Source: an uncultured Candidatus Saccharibacteria bacterium
Lineage (GTDB): Bacteria > Patescibacteria > Saccharimonadia > Saccharimonadales > UBA10212
Direction: 5' to 3'
DNA: 7,698 bases
Assembly: GCA_946478715.1 (NCBI GenBank)
Contig: CAMLDA010000027.1
Location: 1-7,698 of the forward strand
In this document: one piece after another, positions 1-6,543 of the stretch
Position numbering within the stretch: position 1 is the stretch's first letter
Layout: each line of letters opens with the position of its first letter
Program-made: the position numbers and the translations under genes
The notes under the pieces: generated by a model
Databases searched by the model: none
Told to the model about the DNA's origin: nothing
The model's input: only the letters and a program-made list of their open reading frames with translations

Positions 1-479
1 CCTTTACCCTTGTAGGGCTCCGGCTTCTTAAGGGCGCGGATTTCGGCGGCCACCTGGCCTACCTGCTGCTTGTCGATGCCGCTGATAGTGATTACATTCT
101 GCTCCACGCTGGCGGTTACGCCCGCCGGAACCTTAAAAGTTATATCGTGCGAAAAACCAAGGTTCAGTTTCAAGTCTGCGCCTTGCTGCTGTACGCGGTA
201 TCCTACGCCGTTGATTTCCAGTTTCTTTTCAAAACCCTGGCTGACGCCGACGACCATATTATTTATCAGCGAACGCATTAGTCCGTGGCGGGCGCGGTTC
301 TGGCGCTCGTCATTCTCACGTTCTACGACCAAGCTGTTATCTTCCTGGCGTATCTTTATCCCGGGCATAGTGAATTGCTCCAATGACCCTCTGGAACCAT
401 TGACGGTTACCTTGTCATCGTCGACAGTGATTGTCACGCCGCTGGGGATGGTAATTGGCTGTTTTCCTACTCGACTCAT
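1..479 (-). CDS. rplF: 50S ribosomal protein L6 (3' end cut by window edge)
   Basis: L6 binds 23S rRNA near the base of the L7/L12 stalk and the sarcin-ricin loop. The visible 159 codons begin MSRVGKQPITIPSGV and reach EPYKGKG. The last is the C-terminal signature of the family, so only about 20 residues should lie beyond the edge. Two repeated domains are expected: residues 1-80 and from about 81 on, with the block LEINGVGYRV near 87-96. The ATG at 479 is preceded by GAAAGGT at a normal distance and lies 11 bases after the rpsH stop. Of the 12 isoleucine codons visible, four are ATA, an unusual share for a ribosomal protein gene. The product call is secure; only the C terminus is unseen. Confidence 0.97.
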   Translation of the reverse strand, partial: MSRVGKQPITIPSGVTITVDDDKVTVNGSRGSLEQFTMPGIKIRQEDNSLVVERENDERQNRARHGLMRSLINNMVVGVSQGFEKKLEINGVGYRVQQQGADLKLNLGFSHDITFKVPAGVTASVEQNVITISGIDKQQVGQVAAEIRALKKPEPYKGK

Positions 480-490
480 ACTTTACCTTT

Positions 491-901
491 CTAATAGACC
501 TCGCAGATTAATTCGCCGCCCAGATTCTTAGACGCGGCTTCCCGGCCGGTCATGATTCCGTGGGAAGTGGAAATCACCACTATGCCGCGGCCCCTTTTAA
601 CGGTGGGTACGGCCGGAGATTTGACATACATGCGGCGGCCTGGGCGGCTCAGCCGATTGATCTCGGTTATCTTAGCTGGTTCAGCGTCACCGTTAATATT
701 GATAACCAGCGTTTTCCGGGAATTCTCTTCCTGGACATCGACAGCGTTAATAAAGCCGTTGTCAGCAAGGATGCGGGCAATCGTCTCCTTAACTTTGGAG
801 TGCGGCAGGCTGACCTGCTGCTTATTGACCGCGATGGCGTTGCGGATGCGGCTCAGCATGTCGGCTATAGGATCAGTTGATACTAAATTCGTATTACTCA
901 T
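491..901 (-). CDS. rpsH: 30S ribosomal protein S8
   Basis: S8 binds the central domain of 16S rRNA (helix 21) early in small-subunit assembly. In E. coli it also represses the spc operon by binding its mRNA. The 136-residue protein has the N-terminal block TDPIADMLSRIRNA (residues 9-22) and the C-terminal signature STSHGIMTGREA (111-122), with GGELICEVY at the end. The rpsN stop codon lies in the same frame three codons upstream, so the ATG at 901 is the only conventional start that keeps TDPIADML. No clear Shine-Dalgarno precedes it, unlike every other gene here with a visible start. It may depend on ribosomes arriving from rpsN six bases upstream. Product and reading frame are secure. Confidence 0.97.
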   Translation of the reverse strand: MSNTNLVSTDPIADMLSRIRNAIAVNKQQVSLPHSKVKETIARILADNGFINAVDVQEENSRKTLVININGDAEPAKITEINRLSRPGRRMYVKSPAVPTVKRGRGIVVISTSHGIMTGREAASKNLGGELICEVY

Positions 902-907
902 AGGCTT

Positions 908-1177
908 TTACCAGCTGCTCTTGGTTACTCCTGGTATCTCCCCTTTAGAGGCGTGCTGCCTAAAGGCTATGCGCGACAATCCGAACTGCCTCATGTAGGC
1001 GCGGGGACGGCCGGTTTGGGCGCAGCGGTTAGTATGACGGGTCGGGCTGCTGTTGCGGGGCAGCAGTGCCAGGCCTTCCAGGTCGCCGGCGGCTTTAAGC
1101 TCGGCGCGCTTGGCGGCGTATTTGGCTATCATCTTATCGCGCTTTGCGTCGCGAGCAAGGATTGATTTCTTTGCCAT
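908..1177 (-). CDS. rpsN: 30S ribosomal protein S14, zinc-independent (C-minus) form
   Basis: S14 sits in the head of the 30S subunit and binds 16S rRNA with S3 and S10. The protein is 89 residues, the length of the long C-minus family. The conserved half runs LPRNSSPTR (39-47), then [19 protein letters not shown] (55-70) and [12 protein letters not shown] (78-89). It has one cysteine (Cys52) and none of the CxxC pairs of the short zinc-binding form. The start ATG abuts the rplE stop directly (TAGATG). Its Shine-Dalgarno AAAGGAG is embedded in the last rplE codons. Secure identification. Confidence 0.97.
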   Translation of the reverse strand: MAKKSILARDAKRDKMIAKYAAKRAELKAAGDLEGLALLPRNSSPTRHTNRCAQTGRPRAYMRQFGLSRIAFRQHASKGEIPGVTKSSW

Positions 1178-1759
1178 CTAGCTTCTCCTTTCAAATGGCA
1201 TGCCGAATTTTTCCAGTAGGGCCCGGGCATGTTCGGGCTGCTTAGCTTTAATATTGAATACTATTTGCAGGCCGTGCGGTGTGGAAGTCTCTTCGAATGA
1301 CAGCTCAGGGAAGACGGACTGGTCGGTAAGACCTATGCTGTAATTACCCTGCTTATCAAAAGACCGCTCAGATACGCCATGGAAGTCGCGCAGGCGCGGC
1401 AGGATTATATTGATGAACCGGTCGGCGAACTCGTACATCCGTTCGCCGCGGAGCGTGACTTTCACGCCGATCTTGTTGCCTTCGCGCAGCTTGAAGCTGG
1501 CTATGGACATCCGGGCGACGGTTTCCACTGGCTGCTGGCCGGTGATTTTACGTATGGTGTTAGAGGCGACCTCCAGGATGCGTTTATCATCTTTTGCCCG
1601 GCCAATGCCAGCGTTTATGACTATCTTTTCAAGGCGCGGGACTTCCCAGATGTTTGCGAGCTTGAGTTCGGATTTAAGCTCTTTGGTGATTTTCTGGTCA
1701 TATTGAACCTTCAGGCGGGCTTGGTATTTGACCGCTTTAGCAGCTGCTGACTTAGCCAT
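1178..1759 (-). CDS. rplE: 50S ribosomal protein L5
   Basis: L5 binds 5S rRNA, contacts the P-site tRNA and helps form the central protuberance. At 193 residues it is somewhat longer than the E. coli protein (179). Most of the excess is a basic, Ala/Lys-rich N terminus (MAKSAAAKAVKYQARLK) before the usual start region. Family blocks are VPRLEKIVINAGIG (40-53), LREGNKIGVKVTLRG (91-105), LPRLRDFHG (120-128), FPELSFEE (150-157) and the C-terminal EHARALLEKFGMPF (176-189). The start overlaps the rplX stop as TAATG, with AAGGAGG upstream, which supports keeping the extension. The last codons (GAAAGGAGAAGC) double as the ribosome binding site of rpsN. Confidence 0.97.
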   Translation of the reverse strand: MAKSAAAKAVKYQARLKVQYDQKITKELKSELKLANIWEVPRLEKIVINAGIGRAKDDKRILEVASNTIRKITGQQPVETVARMSIASFKLREGNKIGVKVTLRGERMYEFADRFINIILPRLRDFHGVSERSFDKQGNYSIGLTDQSVFPELSFEETSTPHGLQIVFNIKAKQPEHARALLEKFGMPFERRS

Positions 1760-2091
1760 TACTTGACCTCCTTGCCGGAAGTTTTCATGACCCGTATCTT
1801 AGAACCTTTGGCGTCGAGCTTATACCCTACCCGCGAAGGCTTCTTAGCTGAACTGTCCAGCAGCCCTACCTTGCTTACCCAGATCGGCTTAGTCATCTCG
1901 ATTATGCCCCCTTGAGGCTGGGTTTGGGTAGGCTTGCGGTGGCGCTTGACGACATTTATTCCTTCTATGGTCACTTTGTTTTCCTTAGGGTGGACAGACA
2001 GCACTTTGCCGGTCTTTCCTTTGTATTTTCCGGAACGGACCATTACGGTGTCGCCTTTTTTGATTCGGATTTTAAATAAACCTTGAGCCAT
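1759..2091 (-). CDS. rplX: 50S ribosomal protein L24
   Basis: L24 initiates large-subunit assembly by binding the 5' domain of 23S rRNA and lies near the exit tunnel. From the start chosen here it is 110 residues: MAQGLFKIRIKKGD, then a KOW RNA-binding motif at about 9-36 (KGDTVMVRSGKYKGKTGKV), then NVVKRH (46-51), QGGIIE (60-65) and a basic C-terminal domain ending GKEVK. An in-frame ATG seven codons upstream, at 2112, would lie inside rplN and add MPRRCSK. It is rejected because GGAGGT sits eight bases before the ATG at 2091. The start lies one base after the rplN stop. The final codons carry the AAGGAGG used by rplE. Confidence 0.96.
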   Translation of the reverse strand: MAQGLFKIRIKKGDTVMVRSGKYKGKTGKVLSVHPKENKVTIEGINVVKRHRKPTQTQPQGGIIEMTKPIWVSKVGLLDSSAKKPSRVGYKLDAKGSKIRVMKTSGKEVK

Positions 2092-2092
2092 C

Positions 2093-2464
2093 TTAGAGCA
2101 CCTCCGGGGCAAGTGATATTATGCGCTGATAACCCTTATCGCGAAGCTCACGAGGCACAGGCCCGAAAATACGAGTACCGCGCGGGGTCTTATTATCTTC
2201 TGCCAGCAAGACTACGGCATTATCGTCGAACTTGATACTGGAGCCGTCTTTGCGCAGTATCGGATTGCGGGTACGGACAACTACGGCTTTGACGACGCTC
2301 TTACGCTTAACAGCCCCGGCCGGGTTAGCGGTTTTGACTGACGCGACTATGATGTCACCTACACGGGCGTATCGGCGGCCGCTGCCGCCAAGCACACGGA
2401 TACAAAGCAACTGGCGGGCGCCGCTGTTATCGGCCGCGATCAATTTTGATTCTTGCTGTATCAT
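2093..2464 (-). CDS. rplN: 50S ribosomal protein L14
   Basis: L14 is a beta-barrel protein of the 50S face that contacts the 30S subunit (bridges B5 and B8) and binds the silencing factor RsfS where present. The 123-residue protein matches the family length. It opens [19 protein letters not shown], continues [10 protein letters not shown] (35-44) and [11 protein letters not shown] (55-65), and closes [14 protein letters not shown] (96-109) and IISLAPEVL. It is classically the first gene of the spc operon, but here its ATG overlaps the rpsQ stop (TAATG) with no room for a promoter. The codons for its terminal Glu-Val-Leu carry the GGAGGT ribosome binding site of rplX. Confidence 0.98.
   Translation of the reverse strand: MIQQESKLIAADNSGARQLLCIRVLGGSGRRYARVGDIIVASVKTANPAGAVKRKSVVKAVVVRTRNPILRKDGSSIKFDDNAVVLLAEDNKTPRGTRIFGPVPRELRDKGYQRIISLAPEVL
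2100..2105 (-). promoter_or_regulatory. Ribosome binding site deciding the rplX start
   Basis: The minus strand reads GGAGGT, eight bases before the ATG at 2091 and inside the last rplN codons. It favours this start over the in-frame ATG at 2112, which lies upstream of the site. Confidence 0.85.
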
Positions 2465-2817
2465 TACTTTTCTTCCTCTTTGGATTCCGCCTTAGCGGAC
2501 TTGGCATCCTTAGGCTCTGAAGCCGGCTGTTCTTCTTCCGGTATATCGGCGGTAGCATCAGTCTCTTCAAATCGCACGCCGCCTCGCTCGACAATCTTTT
2601 CCAAGCGGAAGCGCTTACGGGCGCTTATCGGCCGGGTTTCTACAATCATAACCAAATCGCCAACCTTTGCTTCGTTCTTTTCGTCGTGCGCCATAAATTT
2701 GGTATTTACCGTGTACTGCTTCTTGTAAAGCGGGTGGGTACGCCTGGCACGCACGGTTATGACTATTGTCTTATCGGTCTTGTCGCTGGTTACTGTGCCT
2801 GTTATCTGACGGGCCAT
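2464..2817 (-). CDS. rpsQ: 30S ribosomal protein S17 with acidic/lysine C-terminal tail
   Basis: S17 is an OB-fold protein that binds the 5' and central domains of 16S rRNA early in assembly. The core covers about residues 1-82: [20 protein letters not shown], then RRTHPLYKK (25-33), [12 protein letters not shown] (35-46) and [20 protein letters not shown] (52-71). A low-complexity tail of roughly 35 residues follows (about 83-117), rich in Glu, Lys, Ala, Ser and Pro and ending ESKEEEK. This makes 117 residues against 84 in E. coli. The tail codons GAGGAAG serve as the ribosome binding site of rplN. The start overlaps the rpmC stop as TAATG. Identification is secure; the role of the tail is unknown. 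Confidence 0.97.
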   Translation of the reverse strand: MARQITGTVTSDKTDKTIVITVRARRTHPLYKKQYTVNTKFMAHDEKNEAKVGDLVMIVETRPISARKRFRLEKIVERGGVRFEETDATADIPEEEQPASEPKDAKSAKAESKEEEK

Positions 2818-3017
2818 TATGCGTTCTCCTTCTGCAGTTTCTCACCTAATACGGTATAGACGCGGGCTAAATCCTTGCGCTTACTGCGCAGAGCCCGGAC
2901 GTTGGTCGCTTCGCCGCTGTAAAGACGGCGGCGCATCTCCACAATTTCCTGCTGCAGCGCCGAAGTCTGTTTAGTCAGCTCTTCCGTGGTCATCTTTCTG
3001 ACATCGACAATCTTCAT
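2817..3017 (-). CDS. rpmC: 50S ribosomal protein L29
   Basis: L29 is a small two-helix protein beside L23 at the peptide exit tunnel, where it helps form the docking site for trigger factor and SRP. The 66-residue protein has the usual size. It starts [17 protein letters not shown] and carries the signature region LYSGEATNVRALRSKRKDLARVYT in its second half (about 32-55), where the family shows conserved Leu/Arg, Asn, Lys-Arg and Ala-Arg positions. The start overlaps the rplP stop as TAATG, with AAGGAGGAG just upstream. The last codons (AAG GAG AAC GCA) form the ribosome binding site of rpsQ. Confidence 0.97.
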   Translation of the reverse strand: MKIVDVRKMTTEELTKQTSALQQEIVEMRRRLYSGEATNVRALRSKRKDLARVYTVLGEKLQKENA

Positions 3018-3433
3018 TACTGCTCCTCCTTGACCACAAAGCGGGTCTTGACTGAGAGCTTATGGCCGGCCAGGCGCATGGCCTCGCGGGCTACGTCTTC
3101 GGCGACACCGTCCATCTCGAACATCACAGTGCCGGGCTTTACCTTCGCTACGAAGAATTCGGGATTACCTTTGCCGCTGCCCATCTTTACGTCCTGCGGT
3201 TTGCGGGTTACCGGCGTGTGGGGGAATATGCGTATCCAAATCTGGCCGCCACGCTTCACGTATCGGGTCATAGCCTGGCGCGCGGCTTCAATCTGGCGCG
3301 AATTTATACGCTGGCTTTCCAGGCTTACCAATCCGTACCGGCCATAAGCTATAGTCGATAAAGCGGTGGCTTTACCGCCGTGAATGCGGCCTTTGCGGAC
3401 TTTACGGAATTTGGTCCTGGAGGGCATCAACAT
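3017..3433 (-). CDS. rplP: 50S ribosomal protein L16
   Basis: L16 binds 23S rRNA near the A-site and the peptidyl transferase region and is added late in 50S assembly. The 138-residue protein is of normal length. It begins [19 protein letters not shown], with [17 protein letters not shown] at about 60-76 and the family signature [19 protein letters not shown] at 83-101, then FEMDGV (105-110). The ATG at 3433 overlaps the rpsC stop (TAATG) and fits the common MLxP start of the family. A second in-frame ATG two codons later is less well placed. The gene ends KEEQ, whose AAG GAG codons act as the ribosome binding site of rpmC. Confidence 0.98.
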   Translation of the reverse strand: MLMPSRTKFRKVRKGRIHGGKATALSTIAYGRYGLVSLESQRINSRQIEAARQAMTRYVKRGGQIWIRIFPHTPVTRKPQDVKMGSGKGNPEFFVAKVKPGTVMFEMDGVAEDVAREAMRLAGHKLSVKTRFVVKEEQ

Positions 3434-4062
3434 TATGACTCTCCCCTGTAAATCCAGACTTTGACACCAATGATCCCGGCGCCCGGATAAAGCGCCCTAG
3501 CAGAAGCGTAATCAATATCGGCCCTCAGGGTGTGCAGAGGCACGCTGCCCTGGACTTCTTTTTCCCTTCGGCTCATTTCCATACCGCCAAGACGGCCGGA
3601 CACCTCTATGCGTACGCCTTTAGCTCCGGCGCGCATGCTGGCGGCGGCTGAGCTTTTGATGGCCCGGCGGAAAGCGATACGGCGTTCAAGCTGGTGAGCT
3701 ATATTCTCGGCTACAAGTTTAGCCTGCAGTTCTGGCCGCTTGATTTCCTCGATATTCACGCGGCAAGGAGTTTTAAATATCTTTTCCAGGTCGTTTTTAA
3801 GCTCGGCGGCGCCGGATCCGCCCCGGCCGATGACAACACCGGCTTTAGCGGTCTGGATTGTGATCGTTACCAGGTTAGGTGAGCGCTCGATATCAACTTT
3901 GCTTACCGCCGCGCGTGAGCCCAGCTTTTCATCAATCAGTCTGCGGGCCGCCAGGTCCTGCTTAAGATAAGCGGCGTATTCTTTTTTGCCGACGAACCAC
4001 TTGGAGCGCCAGTCCTTGTTCACCTGCAGACGCATGGAAATAGGATTCACTTTCTGTCCCAT
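3433..4062 (-). CDS. rpsC: 30S ribosomal protein S3
   Basis: S3 lies at the mRNA entry tunnel of the 30S head and takes part in mRNA unwinding. The 209-residue protein is shorter than E. coli S3 (233), stopping just after the C-terminal domain with no tail. The N terminus is [21 protein letters not shown] domain holds the GRGG loop at 79-82. The C-terminal domain has [19 protein letters not shown] (131-149), [11 protein letters not shown] (155-165) and ends [13 protein letters not shown]. The segment before the last block reads ALYPGAG where most bacteria have a TTYG-type turn, a modest variant. The start overlaps the rplV stop as TAATG, with AAGGAG upstream. A GGGGAG near the 3' end serves rplP. 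Confidence 0.98.
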   Translation of the reverse strand: MGQKVNPISMRLQVNKDWRSKWFVGKKEYAAYLKQDLAARRLIDEKLGSRAAVSKVDIERSPNLVTITIQTAKAGVVIGRGGSGAAELKNDLEKIFKTPCRVNIEEIKRPELQAKLVAENIAHQLERRIAFRRAIKSSAAASMRAGAKGVRIEVSGRLGGMEMSRREKEVQGSVPLHTLRADIDYASARALYPGAGIIGVKVWIYRGES

Positions 4063-4448
4063 TATTTTGTCTCCTTCTCAGTTTCAGCGGCCTTGACTGT
4101 TTTCTTGTTCTCGCGCTTCTGGCCGTCCACCACTATCTTTATGTGGCTGGTCTTGCGCTGGAAGCGGCGGGCGCGGCCGCGGGCGGCCGGGATATAACGC
4201 TTTAGGCGGGGGCCGGCGGTAACGCTTATCTCGACTATTTCCAGCGTACCGGGTTTATAACTATGGTTGTGCTCGGCGTTCGCGGCGGCGCTTTTAATAG
4301 CCTCCTTTACCGGACCGGCTGCCCGTCGCGGCGTGAAGTCAAGTATAGTCAAAGCGTCCTCTACGCTGCGGCCGCGCACCAAATCGGCGACTACCGCGAC
4401 TTTGCGGGGACTGATTCTGACACCTTTAGAATGTGCTGTCGCTGGCAT
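4062..4448 (-). CDS. rplV: 50S ribosomal protein L22
   Basis: L22 spans the 50S subunit with a long beta hairpin that lines the exit tunnel near the macrolide site. The protein has 128 residues. The N-terminal part carries RISPRKVAVVADLVRGRSV (11-29) and AIKSAAANAEHNH (50-62). The hairpin region is GPRLKRYIPAARGRARR (79-95), followed by RKTSHIKIVV (98-107). A charged tail of about 20 residues (to TEKETK) follows the family core. The ATG at 4448 is 11 bases after the rpsS stop, with AAAGGAT upstream. The terminal Lys-Glu codons supply the AAGGAG site of rpsC. Confidence 0.97.
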   Translation of the reverse strand: MPATAHSKGVRISPRKVAVVADLVRGRSVEDALTILDFTPRRAAGPVKEAIKSAAANAEHNHSYKPGTLEIVEISVTAGPRLKRYIPAARGRARRFQRKTSHIKIVVDGQKRENKKTVKAAETEKETK

Positions 4449-4459
4449 ATCTTATCCTT

Positions 4460-4735
4460 TTATCCTTGCGCCTTTGCTAACTTACCGCCGTGGCCGCGGA
4501 ATTTGCGCGTCGGCGCGAATTCGCCCAGCTTGTGGCCGACCATGTTCTCGGTAATGAATACCGGCACGTGAACCTTGCCGTTATGCACGGCGATTGTCCG
4601 ACCTACGAAGTCAGGAGATATCGTTGAAGAACGCGCCCATGTACGGATGATGGTGCGGTCTTCGGCTCCCAGCGCCGCTACTTTCTTGGCGAGCTTGGGA
4701 TCTATGAATGGTCCTTTTTTCAGGGAACGGCTCAT
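4460..4735 (-). CDS. rpsS: 30S ribosomal protein S19
   Basis: S19 is in the 30S head, binds 16S rRNA with S13 and contacts the 50S through an inter-subunit bridge. The 91-residue protein has the normal length and is strongly conserved. It shows [11 protein letters not shown] (2-12), [18 protein letters not shown] (28-45), [20 protein letters not shown] (51-70) and [14 protein letters not shown] (71-84). The start is four bases after the rplB stop. Its ribosome binding site AGGAGA overlaps the last rplB codon and stop, so translation is probably coupled. Identification is certain. Confidence 0.98.
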   Translation of the reverse strand: MSRSLKKGPFIDPKLAKKVAALGAEDRTIIRTWARSSTISPDFVGRTIAVHNGKVHVPVFITENMVGHKLGEFAPTRKFRGHGGKLAKAQG

Positions 4736-4739
4736 CTAT

Positions 4740-5576
4740 TTATCTCCTCTTAGCCTGATGGCGGGTTCTTACTATGAATTTGCTTGATATCTTGCGCCGG
4801 CGGGTCTTATATCCAAGGGTCTTCTGGCCCCAAGGGGTAACGGGCGGACGGGCCATCCTATGGCGCCCGCCATCACCGCCGCCGTGAGGGTGGTCGGCCG
4901 CGTTCATAACCACACCGCGGACCGTCGGGCGTATTCCCATGCGGCGTTTACGGCCGGCTTTTCCAACCTTGATGTTCTGGTGCTGCTCATTGCCGATGAT
5001 ACCTATAGTAGCCATGCATTCGGCATTAATCATCCGCACTTCGCCGCTTGGCAGGCGTACCTGGGCGTAACCGCCTTCCTTAGCTACCAGCTGGGCGCTG
5101 CCGCCCGCCGTGCGGACTAATTGAGCTCCGCGGCCCGGCTGAAGTTCGATGGCGTGTATCTGGGTTCCCGTAGGTATGTTCTTTAAAGGCAGGCGGTTGG
5201 CCTGCTCAATGGAAGCCTCTTCGTTGACTGTAAATTTCCGGCCAGGCTTCATACCCCGGGTAGCCAATATGTAATGGTAGGCGCCGTTATCGTCTTTGAC
5301 ACGGGCGATACGGGCGCTGCGGTTAGGATCGTATTCTATCTGCTCCACGGTAGCCGTGGTTCCCGGGACAAGTTTGAAATTCACCACCCTGTAATGTCGG
5401 CGCACGCCGCCGCCTTTGTGGCGGGTAGTAATACGGCCCTGGTTATTGCGGCCGGCTACGCTTTTACGGGAGCGGACAAGGCTTTTCAGCGGCTTCTTGG
5501 CCGTTATGGCGTCAAAGTCCTGGTTGCTCATGCCGCGGCGGGCCGGGGTAGTCGGTTTATACTCGCGGACTGGCAT
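4740..5576 (-). CDS. rplB: 50S ribosomal protein L2
   Basis: L2 binds 23S rRNA close to the peptidyl transferase centre and is needed for subunit joining. The protein has 278 residues, near the family norm. The OB-fold domain includes AGRNNQGRITTRHKGGG (41-57) and YRVVNFK (62-68). The SH3-like domain includes AGGSAQLVAKEGGYAQVRLP (157-176). The C-terminal functional loop is DHPHGGG at 228-234, with the critical first histidine at 229, followed by PVTPWGQKTLGYKTRRR. The residue before the loop is variant: NAADHPHGG instead of the usual NPxDHPHGG. The start overlaps the rplW stop as TAATG, with AAGGAG upstream. Confidence 0.98.
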   Translation of the reverse strand: MPVREYKPTTPARRGMSNQDFDAITAKKPLKSLVRSRKSVAGRNNQGRITTRHKGGGVRRHYRVVNFKLVPGTTATVEQIEYDPNRSARIARVKDDNGAYHYILATRGMKPGRKFTVNEEASIEQANRLPLKNIPTGTQIHAIELQPGRGAQLVRTAGGSAQLVAKEGGYAQVRLPSGEVRMINAECMATIGIIGNEQHQNIKVGKAGRKRRMGIRPTVRGVVMNAADHPHGGGDGGRHRMARPPVTPWGQKTLGYKTRRRKISSKFIVRTRHQAKRR

Positions 5577-5905
5577 TATTTATTCTCCTTGGGCGCTTCG
5601 GGCGATTCCACCGCGGCGAAAATCGGCAGTTTTTCACCCTGGGCCAAAGTTACGTAAGCTTTGCGGATATCGGAGCGTTTTCCCTGGATGCTCCGGCGGC
5701 CGCGCTGGCGGTAGCTGCGGACGGCCTTGCCGGGGACTCCCACGATGCGTACCGCGGTTACCTTTACTTCATACTGTCCGGCTACGCTTTTAGCGATATC
5801 ATGCTTGTTGGCATCAGCCGGCACATCAAAAACATAGGTATTACCCTGTTCGCTTAGAGCGTAGGCTTTTTCACTTATACGGGGCTTTAAAGTCATGTAT
5901 TTCAT
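5576..5905 (-). CDS. rplW: 50S ribosomal protein L23
   Basis: L23 sits at the exit of the peptide tunnel and is the main docking site for trigger factor and SRP. The protein has 109 residues. It opens MKYMTLKPRISEKAYAL with the family motif KPxxSEK (7-13). It continues YVFDVPADANKHDIAKSV (24-41) and YEVKVTAVRIV (45-55), then has a basic loop rich in Arg and Lys (60-82) and a final strand KAYVTLAQGEKLP (82-94). A short charged tail ends PKENK, in which AAG GAG makes the ribosome binding site of rplB. The start overlaps the rplD stop as TAATG behind GGGAGGGG. Confidence 0.97.
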   Translation of the reverse strand: MKYMTLKPRISEKAYALSEQGNTYVFDVPADANKHDIAKSVAGQYEVKVTAVRIVGVPGKAVRSYRQRGRRSIQGKRSDIRKAYVTLAQGEKLPIFAAVESPEAPKENK

Positions 5906-6543
5906 TACTTAGCCCCTCCCAGCCACTCATGGACCATGTCCAGGGCTTCTTTGCTTATAACGATTGAATCCGCGTTCATAATGTCGAAAACATTGAGGTA
6001 CCTTGCCTGTACGGCTTTGATATTCGGCAGGTTCCTGGTCGCCCGGTCTGTCAGATTATTCTTTTCCGAGACTACCAGCAGCGTGTTGCCCCCGGCCTCT
6101 ATCCTTCCTAACAAGGAAATGACCGGTTTGACTTTGCCATCGCCGAAATTAAAGTCATCGATAACCTTTATGCGATTCTCTTTGGACGCGACAGTCAAAG
6201 CCTGCCGCAGGGCCTGGCGCTTGGCCGTCAAGCTGAGCTGGCGGGAATAATTTTCCTGTCCGGTCGGCCCGAAGATAATGCCGCCGCCGCGCCATAGGGG
6301 AGTACGGGACGAACCGACACGCGCGTTGCCGGTACCTTTCTGACGCCAGGGCTTGCGGCCGCCGCCGCTGACTTGGCCGCGCCGCTTAGTGAGGGCGTTA
6401 TTTGTCCGGCCGTTCGCCATATAGGCCAGATAGGCGTCTTTAAGAAGCTGATGGTCCTTTATCTCGACCCCGAACACGGCTTTGTCGAGCTTTGCCGGCG
6501 CGGTGGCTTTGGCGCCGGATTTGGTATAAGTTGCGACAGCCAT
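5905..6543 (-). CDS. rplD: 50S ribosomal protein L4
   Basis: L4 contributes a long loop to the exit tunnel. In E. coli it also represses the S10 operon by both transcription attenuation and translation control of the leader. The 212-residue protein has the tunnel-loop block VSGGGRKPWRQKGTGNAR (58-75), then GSSRTPLWRGGGIIFGP (77-93), and a C-terminal half with RNLPNIKAVQARYLNVFDI (170-188). The N-terminal 20 residues are Ala/Lys-rich. The start overlaps the rplC stop (TAATG), with AAGGAGG upstream. Because L4 is the known regulator in E. coli, the structured leader upstream of rplC (7204-7268) is a candidate target, but this is inference. Confidence 0.98.
   Translation of the reverse strand: MAVATYTKSGAKATAPAKLDKAVFGVEIKDHQLLKDAYLAYMANGRTNNALTKRRGQVSGGGRKPWRQKGTGNARVGSSRTPLWRGGGIIFGPTGQENYSRQLSLTAKRQALRQALTVASKENRIKVIDDFNFGDGKVKPVISLLGRIEAGGNTLLVVSEKNNLTDRATRNLPNIKAVQARYLNVFDIMNADSIVISKEALDMVHEWLGGAK

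Noticed and set aside
70..531. Plus-strand open frame of 153 codons opposite rplF and rpsH
   Set aside because: It is antisense to two certain genes, has no ribosome binding site or recognisable motif, and ends past a gene boundary. Similar open frames opposite most genes (for example 552-998, 1379-1750, 4263-4571, 5274-5657 and 6373-6618) are by-products of the codon composition of the minus-strand genes.
2092..2112. Longer rplX starting at the ATG at 2112 (extra MPRRCSK)
   Set aside because: This start overlaps the conserved rplN C terminus and lies upstream of the good GGAGGT site. The usual L24 N terminus fits the ATG at 2091.
2460..2470. A separate spc operon promoter before rplN
   Set aside because: rplN overlaps the rpsQ stop by one base and the sequence upstream is coding. 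No convincing -35/-10 pair was seen; an internal promoter cannot be excluded but is not supported.
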